Part shown: piece after piece, positions 6,106-10,342 of the stretch | How the letters are laid out: each line of letters starts with the position of its first letter | Position numbering within the stretch: the first letter of the stretch is position 1 | Assembly (NCBI GenBank): GCA_016297805.1 | Contig: JAEDFX010000080.1 | Coordinates: forward strand, 1 to 10,342 | From: Treponema sp. | Lineage (GTDB): Bacteria; Spirochaetota; Spirochaetia; Treponematales; Treponemataceae | Direction: 5' to 3' | Length of the DNA stretch: 10,342 nucleotides | Position numbers and translations under genes: made by a program | The notes under the pieces: model-generated | Told to the model about the DNA's origin: nothing | What the model saw: the letters and a program-made list of their open reading frames with translations, nothing else | The model's database searches: none

Positions 6106-6963
6106 ATGCTGATGATAAAAAAAGAAATTCGACGTTTAATTTTGATTCTTCTTGGCAGTGTATTGATGGCAGTGAATATTAATACATTTGTTCATTCTGC
6201 AAACCTTATTCCTGGTGGATTTAGTGGAGTAGCCCTTTTAATTCAGAATGCTTTTAGCAAGTATTTTAATATAAAGGTACCCTACTCTCTTTTAGTTTAT
6301 ACCTTCAATATTTTTCCAATTTATATTGGATTCAGGTACATTGGTAAAAAATTTACTTTGTATTCCATGCTTATGATTATAGTGTCTGGTTTTTTAACTG
6401 ATGTTATTCCTGGTCTAAAGATTACAGATGATATTTTATTGTGTTCGATTTTTGGTGGTATCTGTAATGCTGTATCTATAAATTTCTGTTTAATGGCTGA
6501 TAGTTCGTCGGGTGGTACAGATTTCATTTCGATTTATATTTCTGAAAAAACTGGTAAATCTGCCTGGAATTATATTATGGCATTTAATGTGTGCGTTCTG
6601 ATAATTTCTGGTGTTCTCTTAGGATGGAATGCAGCTTTATACTCAATAATTTTCCAGTATGTATCCACTCAGGTTTTGAATTATTTGTATAAACGATATG
6701 AAAAAATTACATTACTGATTGTTACAGATAAACCTGATGAAGTTTACAAAATTATTAAAGAACAGACAAATCATGATGCTACTGTTTTTGAGGGGAAAGG
6801 ATGCTATCAGGGAGCTGAACATAAGATGTTATATTCTGTAGTTTCTGGTTCTGAAAGTGGAAATCTTGAAAAACGAATTCGAATGTGTGATTCAAATGCG
6901 TTTATTAATGTAATTCGTTCTAAGTCTATTGTTGGAAGATTTTTTAAACGGGATTTAGAATAA
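6106..6963 (+). CDS. YitT-family membrane protein (DUF161-DUF2179)
   Basis: 285 residues from ATG 6106; ATG 6112 is an equally possible start two codons on, and neither has a clear ribosome site. The N-terminal 200 residues hold five or six hydrophobic segments. They include the family's early block NTFVHSANLIPGGFSGVALLI and, further on, the MADSSSGGTDFISIY segment, both typical of the DUF161 repeat. The soluble C-terminus (from about KITLLIVTDKPDEVYKII to the end) is the DUF2179 domain, with an ACT-like alternation of strands and helices and GKGCYQG. Transport is often supposed for this family, but substrates are not established. It follows the XRE regulator and converges on pheT, sharing a bidirectional terminator. 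Confidence 0.85.
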   Translation: MLMIKKEIRRLILILLGSVLMAVNINTFVHSANLIPGGFSGVALLIQNAFSKYFNIKVPYSLLVYTFNIFPIYIGFRYIGKKFTLYSMLMIIVSGFLTDVIPGLKITDDILLCSIFGGICNAVSINFCLMADSSSGGTDFISIYISEKTGKSAWNYIMAFNVCVLIISGVLLGWNAALYSIIFQYVSTQVLNYLYKRYEKITLLIVTDKPDEVYKIIKEQTNHDATVFEGKGCYQGAEHKMLYSVVSGSESGNLEKRIRMCDSNAFINVIRSKSIVGRFFKRDLE

Positions 6964-6994
6964 AAAAGGACAGTCGCGTTGGACTGTCCTTTTT
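6963..6994. terminator. Bidirectional intrinsic terminator between yitT-like gene and pheT
   Basis: AAAAAGGACAGTC (6963-6975) and GACTGTCCTTTTT (6982-6994) are perfect 13-bp arms around a GCGTTG loop. On the plus strand the T-run ends the YitT unit, and its first base is the last base of that stop codon. On the minus strand the A-run becomes a T-run and can end pheT transcription about 110 bases after its stop. Confidence 0.9.
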
Positions 6995-7053
6995 AATACG
7001 CTGCGCTATGTTAGGCAGGCTCGATAAATCTCGCCCCAGCCGTTTTTTTTGAT

Positions 7054-7093
7054 GAACCTAAAGCAACCCTTACGGCTTGCTTTTTAACGGTTC
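7054..7093. repeat. Long imperfect hairpin just downstream of pheT
   Basis: GAACC (7054-7058) pairs with GGTTC (7089-7093). Inside, AAAGCAA (7060-7066) pairs with TTGCTTT (7077-7083), with two further C-G pairs near the loop. Its plus-strand right arm ends in TTTTT. On the minus strand, the sense of pheT, there is no T-run, so it may protect the mRNA 3' end rather than terminate. Together with T8 at 7043-7050 it is part of a structured 110-bp spacer. Confidence 0.55.
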
Positions 7094-7105
7094 TTCGATT
7101 TTAGG

Positions 7106-9412
7106 CTACTCTACATCGCAGTTGTTTGATTTTGCTGTTTTGATTTCTTTGCCGTCGGCTGTTAGTGGTACGCCGTTCAATGTCATTGTGTTGTTTACAA
7201 TCTTCATTGTGAGCTTGAAGAATTTATCAGCATCGATTTTTGCTGGTTTTGGTGTTGATGGATCAGAACCTGCTGGAACTACTACTGTACCTGGTTTTGC
7301 CCAAGGTGCTGTAAGAAGTTCAACCTTTTCTTTTCCGTCTTCCATGTAATCACAAGCAAGGAGCATACCAAAGCTTTCTACACCTTTCATTTTACGTGGA
7401 GCAAGGTTTGCAGCAATCAAAACGTGCTGACCAAGAAGTTCTTCTTCTTTCAAATATGGTCTTAAACCAGACTGAATTGTGCGAGGAGTTCCTGAACCAT
7501 CGTCTATTGTTTCAATATAAAGTTTGTCGCCCTGTGGGTTGCATTCAACTTTTTCAATCTTTGCTACAAGAATCTGAATGTGTTCATTGAAGTATTTGAT
7601 TGGGTCAGTTTCTGCTTCAGATTTCTGATTATTGTCAGTTTTTGGTGCTTCTGCAGCTTTTGCTTCCTTTTTCTTCTGAGCTTCTGTTTTATTATCAGCG
7701 TGAGCCATCAATGTTTCCAAATCAAGTTCACCTGCAGCACATGGTGTTGTAATTCCCCAGTTTTCAAGAACCTGTGGATGAACTTCACCAAATACACCAG
7801 CAACTTCACCATTTACCATGAGAGCAGCCTGACGTCCAGGAATGAAGCGTGGGTCATTTGCTTCTACAACTTTGTATTCGTGGTCAAGGAAGTAAACAAG
7901 AGAACTTACTTCAGAAGCCAAAGTGTTGAAGTTTGCATCAGCAGAGGCTGTCATAAAGCCTAAGTGCTGGCGAGTAATTGTACCTGTATTTTCATCTTCT
8001 TTGAGGTAAGCAACTTTACCAATTTCAAAGATTTTGTGTGGATACATTGCGTTAGCAGAACCACTTTCAGCACGGCAAAGTGAAGAAAGAATTTCTGGAC
8101 GAATGAACTGATAGTTTTCAGACATTGGGTTAGCAATTTCAATTACTTTTGAACCATCAATCAACATATTGTCGATATAGTCTTTCTTTGAACCAACGTA
8201 GTTGAATATCATTTCCTGGTAACCAAGTCCAACCATTAAAGTTTTTGCTTTACGGCTGAATTCTGTAAGTGGAAGAAGACGACCGATTGTGAAATCCTGA
8301 GGAGTTCTTGGTTCGAATGCAGAAACATTACAACCCATCATGACATCTTCAATAATATCTACTTCGTGGAGGAAGTCGTTACGGTATGGAGCTGGAGAAA
8401 GAATGATTTCTTCACCTTTGATTTCAATTGAGTTACCCATGCGAACAAGAGCATCTTCAACTGTTTTCATATCAAAATCAGAACCAAGAAGCTTGTTTAC
8501 AGCTTTCAAAGTTGTTTTAGTTTTTGGCTGGAAGTAGAAAGGTGCAAGAATATCTTTTCCAAGTCCTGTTTCATATGGATGTTTTACTAAAATAGGTTTG
8601 ATTGTGTATCCCTGATCAGCAAAATCGCAGGCAACGATATTAGCAGAAAGCATAAGATTTTCCATAATATCACCAGTAAGTTCTACCATAAGGTCACAGT
8701 CACCAACCTGTACAGCACCAAGTGTTGCAGAGTTGATGATTGGAGCCATAGAAAGAACTTCATCTTTTGCATCTACGAGCAATGGGAATACTTTTGCATC
8801 CTGTAAAATCCAGCCGAATTCTTTTCCTTTTGGATGATCTGTAAGAATCTGACGACATGTCATTTTCTCTTCACACTGAAGTGGAACAAATGATGTTTTG
8901 TCTGGATCTACGCCTTTATATGAAACTGGGAATTTAACCTGATCAACACGGTAAACACCCATAGAAATTGACTTACGTTTACGTCCAAAGTTCCATGCCA
9001 GTTTTTCCTGTGTCTGGATAATGTCTTTAAGCATTGGATCGTCGATTGGTTTTCCTGTAATCATGAAAGCAACCATGTAAGGACGTACATCTTTGATAGA
9101 TGGGTCTACATTAACTACACGACCTTCGTAATCGCTGTTGCCAAAGTTTGACATCAACTTCATGTAATCTACAGTTTTTCCGCCTTCGTGGAGTTTAATC
9201 TGGCGAGCAACACCATTTGTTGACCACAAGTCTGGACGGTTTGTATCATTCAATTCAATTTTTACTACGCGTTCATTTTCTGGCTGGCTCATATCTGGTT
9301 TTTCATCAAGCTCAGCTTTTGCACAAGGAAGTACGTCTTCCAATGCATCATAAGTGTATTTTTTTCCAATAGCTTCAAAAAAGAGTTTTTCGTTACATTC
9401 AATTTTTGGCAT
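7106..9412 (-). CDS. pheT: Phenylalanyl-tRNA synthetase beta subunit, archaeal type, with C-terminal tRNA-binding domain
   Basis: 768 residues, far longer than the roughly 550 of archaeal-type beta subunits. With PheS (not in the window) it charges tRNA-Phe. Residues 1-570 follow the archaeal/eukaryal plan. The N-terminus begins MPKIECNEKLFFEAIG with no bacterial B2 tRNA-binding domain. NRPDLWSTNGVARQIK is the B3/B4 start, and the B5 domain holds SPAPYRNDFLHEVDIIEDV. A low-complexity Ala/Lys/Glu linker (about 570-605) leads to an EMAPII/MetG-like OB-fold at about 608-720 (ILVAKIEKVECNPQGDKLY, IQSGLRPYL, NLAPRKMKGVESFGMLLA). A short tail with NGVPL and an AKSNN motif resembles the end of EMAPII domains. 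AAGGA before the ATG with 7-nt spacing fixes the start. A good sigma70 promoter lies about 50 bp upstream. Confidence 0.95.
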   Translation of the reverse strand: MPKIECNEKLFFEAIGKKYTYDALEDVLPCAKAELDEKPDMSQPENERVVKIELNDTNRPDLWSTNGVARQIKLHEGGKTVDYMKLMSNFGNSDYEGRVVNVDPSIKDVRPYMVAFMITGKPIDDPMLKDIIQTQEKLAWNFGRKRKSISMGVYRVDQVKFPVSYKGVDPDKTSFVPLQCEEKMTCRQILTDHPKGKEFGWILQDAKVFPLLVDAKDEVLSMAPIINSATLGAVQVGDCDLMVELTGDIMENLMLSANIVACDFADQGYTIKPILVKHPYETGLGKDILAPFYFQPKTKTTLKAVNKLLGSDFDMKTVEDALVRMGNSIEIKGEEIILSPAPYRNDFLHEVDIIEDVMMGCNVSAFEPRTPQDFTIGRLLPLTEFSRKAKTLMVGLGYQEMIFNYVGSKKDYIDNMLIDGSKVIEIANPMSENYQFIRPEILSSLCRAESGSANAMYPHKIFEIGKVAYLKEDENTGTITRQHLGFMTASADANFNTLASEVSSLVYFLDHEYKVVEANDPRFIPGRQAALMVNGEVAGVFGEVHPQVLENWGITTPCAAGELDLETLMAHADNKTEAQKKKEAKAAEAPKTDNNQKSEAETDPIKYFNEHIQILVAKIEKVECNPQGDKLYIETIDDGSGTPRTIQSGLRPYLKEEELLGQHVLIAANLAPRKMKGVESFGMLLACDYMEDGKEKVELLTAPWAKPGTVVVPAGSDPSTPKPAKIDADKFFKLTMKIVNNTMTLNGVPLTADGKEIKTAKSNNCDVE

Positions 9413-9459
9413 TTTTTATTCCTTCGACGGGTATAAACCCAGCAAAATTTTAATACATA

Positions 9460-9488
9460 ATTATAGAAGATAATGGGGATAAATTCAA
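9460..9488 (-). promoter_or_regulatory. Sigma70-type promoter of pheT
   Basis: On the minus strand TTGAAT (9488-9483) and TATAAT (9465-9460) are separated by exactly 17 bases. The expected start of transcription is near 9453, giving a leader of about 40 nt before the pheT ATG, with the AAGGA ribosome site at 9420-9425. No attenuator or T-box structure is visible in so short a leader. Confidence 0.75.
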
Positions 9489-9530
9489 TTATAGTTTGTT
9501 TTCTAAGGTGTAGTATGCGAAATGGATTTT

Positions 9531-9820
9531 GCATACAGATGAGTGAAAATAGGTGAAAATGTATGTAAAAATTTTTAGTTTGAAAGAAAAAAAAGTTTTG
9601 AAATTATGAGAATTACATACAGAATGGAAAAAATTAAGGAAATGTATGTAATTTTGTGTGAATTATATTTTTGAAGTGGTTGATTGGGGAGATTTTTACA
9701 TACAAAATTGAGCAAATTATAAAAAATGTATATGAAGTGGGAAAAGTGATGCTGTAAATAAGATATTTGTGCGAAGAATTTACATACATTTTGGCAAAAA
9801 TTTGCCCTTTTGTATGTTAA
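9531..9820. repeat. 84-bp-periodic array of inverted CATACA/TGTATG motifs
   Basis: Four units. Left-arm cores CATACA begin at 9532, 9616, 9699 and 9783. Right-arm cores TGTATG begin at 9560, 9643, 9727 (degenerate, TGTATA) and 9811. Unit spacing is 83-84 bp and left-to-right spacing 27-28 bp throughout. The best unit has perfect 11-bp arms, AATTACATACA (9611-9621) and TGTATGTAATT (9643-9653). Sequence between the arms is AT-rich and barely conserved, so this is a regular placement of motifs, not a simple tandem duplication. The fourth unit has a nested GGCAAA/TTTGCC hairpin (9793-9806). An extra inverted pair GTATGC/GCATAC (9513-9536) overlaps the left edge. It lies directly upstream of the pheT promoter. 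No gene is seen in it. Confidence 0.7.
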
Positions 9821-9851
9821 CTTGTTGAAATCTGTTGTTTCAGGATATGTT

Positions 9852-9965
9852 GGGGCGTTGCGGGGCCGTTTTGGTGTTTGATTTTGCCCCGCTGGAAGGG
9901 GTGGCGGAAGACTGCGAAGCAGGCTGGAGACAGGGGAAGGCCACGATGCGAAGCATCGTTCCCCT
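9852..9965. repeat. GC-rich cluster of nested hairpins, probable interspersed repeat
   Basis: This stretch is far richer in G+C than everything around it. Inverted pairs include CGGGGC (9861-9866) with GCCCCG (9886-9891), CTGC-GAA-GCAG (9912-9922), ACGATGC-GAA-GCATCGT (9943-9959) and an outer AGGGGA (9932-9937) with TCCCCT (9960-9965). Two hairpins share the GCGAAGC core, known for an unusually stable mini-hairpin in DNA. The composition break and modular hairpins suggest a mobile or multi-copy intergenic element placed just after a gene end. A reading frame passes through it on the minus strand but is proline-rich nonsense. Confidence 0.55.
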
Positions 9966-9968
9966 CCT

Positions 9969-10271
9969 TTATTTATAAGCTGCAACTAGAACTATACAGG
10001 CTATCATTAATATTACCATGTAGGTGAGGGCCAGTGCTGGGGCAATAGTTGGGAACATAAGCAGCATTACACCAAACATTATGGTAAGAGAGCCTATTCC
10101 CAGGCCAACATAGCCGCTGGCTTTTGCCAGGAGTTTATTTTTTGCCAGATTTTCTGGAGATTTTTTGGGGGTTGCCTCGTTTAGTTTATTGAGGTAACTG
10201 CCAGAAAGAAAATATACACCGGCTGTAGTAAAAACTACACCAGCGATTATGCTAAGTATTGCTAAAATCAT
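9969..10271 (-). CDS. Small three-TM membrane protein next to ftsK
   Basis: 100 residues of unknown function. Hydrophobic segments at about 2-24, 53-74 and 76-97 are joined by one polar stretch (about 28-52: SYLNKLNEATPKKSPENLAK and on), which is the only soluble part. No cysteine, histidine cluster or known motif is seen. An AAGG ribosome site overlaps the ftsK stop codon and the ATG follows that stop by nine bases, so it is cotranscribed and probably translationally coupled with ftsK. That placement hints at a membrane or division-related role but does not show one. A GC-rich repeat begins four bases after its stop. Confidence 0.7.
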   Translation of the reverse strand: MILAILSIIAGVVFTTAGVYFLSGSYLNKLNEATPKKSPENLAKNKLLAKASGYVGLGIGSLTIMFGVMLLMFPTIAPALALTYMVILMIACIVLVAAYK

Positions 10272-10280
10272 AATTCGACC

Positions 10281-10342
10281 TTACCCAGGAATATGGATAA
10301 CTTCGCGAGGTTTTGAACCATTTGCAGGACCTACGATTCCTC
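10281..10342 (-). CDS. ftsK: DNA translocase FtsK/SpoIIIE, C-terminal end only
   Basis: Only the last 19 codons are in the window, running off the right edge. They read GIVGPANGSKPREVIHIPG then TAA. This is the hallmark end of the FtsK/SpoIIIE gamma domain, the winged helix that reads chromosome polarity sequences and contacts XerD; the family consensus here is GVVGP-x2-GSKPREV. FtsK pumps DNA at the septum during cell division. The two bases before the first full codon fit an Arg codon, as expected. Nothing can be said of the motor or membrane domains from this window. Confidence 0.85.
   Translation of the reverse strand, partial: GIVGPANGSKPREVIHIPG

Noticed and set aside
7003..7019. Integron attC site (GTTAGGC at 7010-7016; CTTAGGC at 10-16; GTTAAAC at 812-818)
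   Set aside because: Core-like heptamers exist and treponemal integrons are known, but no paired RYYYAAC box or folded attC arm is found at the right distance, and the genes here are mostly ordinary chromosomal ones.
7077..7349. 90-codon plus-strand frame opposite the pheT end
   Set aside because: It is an antisense shadow of the conserved PheT C-terminus, with no ribosome site or recognisable domain.
9413..9459. T-box or Phe leader attenuator for pheT
   Set aside because: The leader from the predicted start site is only about 40 nt, with no Phe codon run, T-box sequence or terminator/antiterminator pair.
9531..9820. CRISPR array
   Set aside because: The conserved parts are only 6-11 bp arms in inverted pairs, not direct repeats of 25-37 bp, and no cas gene is in the window.
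9575..9985. 136-codon minus-strand frame across the array and the GC-rich element
   Set aside because: It overlaps the stop of the small membrane protein, runs through hairpins and AT-rich repeats, has a proline- and phenylalanine-rich composition of no known kind, and has no ribosome site.

Overview
The window reads as the chromosome of a host- or rumen-associated Treponema (Spirochaetes). It is AT-rich. It carries an archaeal/eukaryal-type phenylalanyl-tRNA synthetase beta subunit, as spirochaetes do. Its small HTH regulator begins with a 'FWQNVDKEIQYLG'-type N-terminus that I associate with treponemal repressors. Iron and oxygen defence is of the anaerobe type (ferritin plus desulfoferrodoxin). 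The genus is inferred from protein character, not from a marker gene.

Layout. 1-900: the tail of an upstream unit ends in an intrinsic terminator, followed by one accessory gene that resembles the PBECR4 (phage-associated nuclease-like) family. 898-2556: a divergent pair, a secreted DUF4097-like beta-repeat protein (-) and a YfiF-type SpoU/TrmH RNA methyltransferase (+). 2569-2655: a 28-codon relic of a short-chain dehydrogenase whose middle is deleted in frame. 2671-4285: a ketopantoate reductase (PanE) homologue and a six-TM membrane protein with a C-terminal helix-turn-helix. 4317-5419: a ferritin and superoxide reductase operon behind a direct-repeat element. 5447-5603: a strongly self-complementary stretch ending in T9, a candidate structured RNA with a 6S-like outline. 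5612-6963: two operator-like palindromes, an XRE-type regulator and a YitT-family membrane protein. A bidirectional terminator (6963-6994) separates this from pheT on the minus strand (7106-9412). 9413-9968: a gene-free stretch with the pheT promoter, an 84-bp-periodic array of inverted TTACATACA/TGTATGTAA motifs and a GC-rich hairpin cluster. 9969-10342 (-): a small membrane protein just downstream of the last codons of FtsK/SpoIIIE.

How the parts fit. Ferritin stores Fe(II) and the superoxide reductase removes superoxide without making O2, so the pair is a coherent unit for an oxygen-exposed anaerobe. The membrane HTH protein upstream could be a sensor for it, but this is only positional inference. 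The XRE regulator and YitT protein probably form a self-regulated two-gene operon. The least explained parts are the 84-bp array, the 148-nt structured RNA candidate and the membrane-bound HTH protein. PheT, with an EMAPII/MetG-like tRNA-binding domain fused to the C-terminus of an archaeal-type beta subunit, is the most unusual protein architecture.
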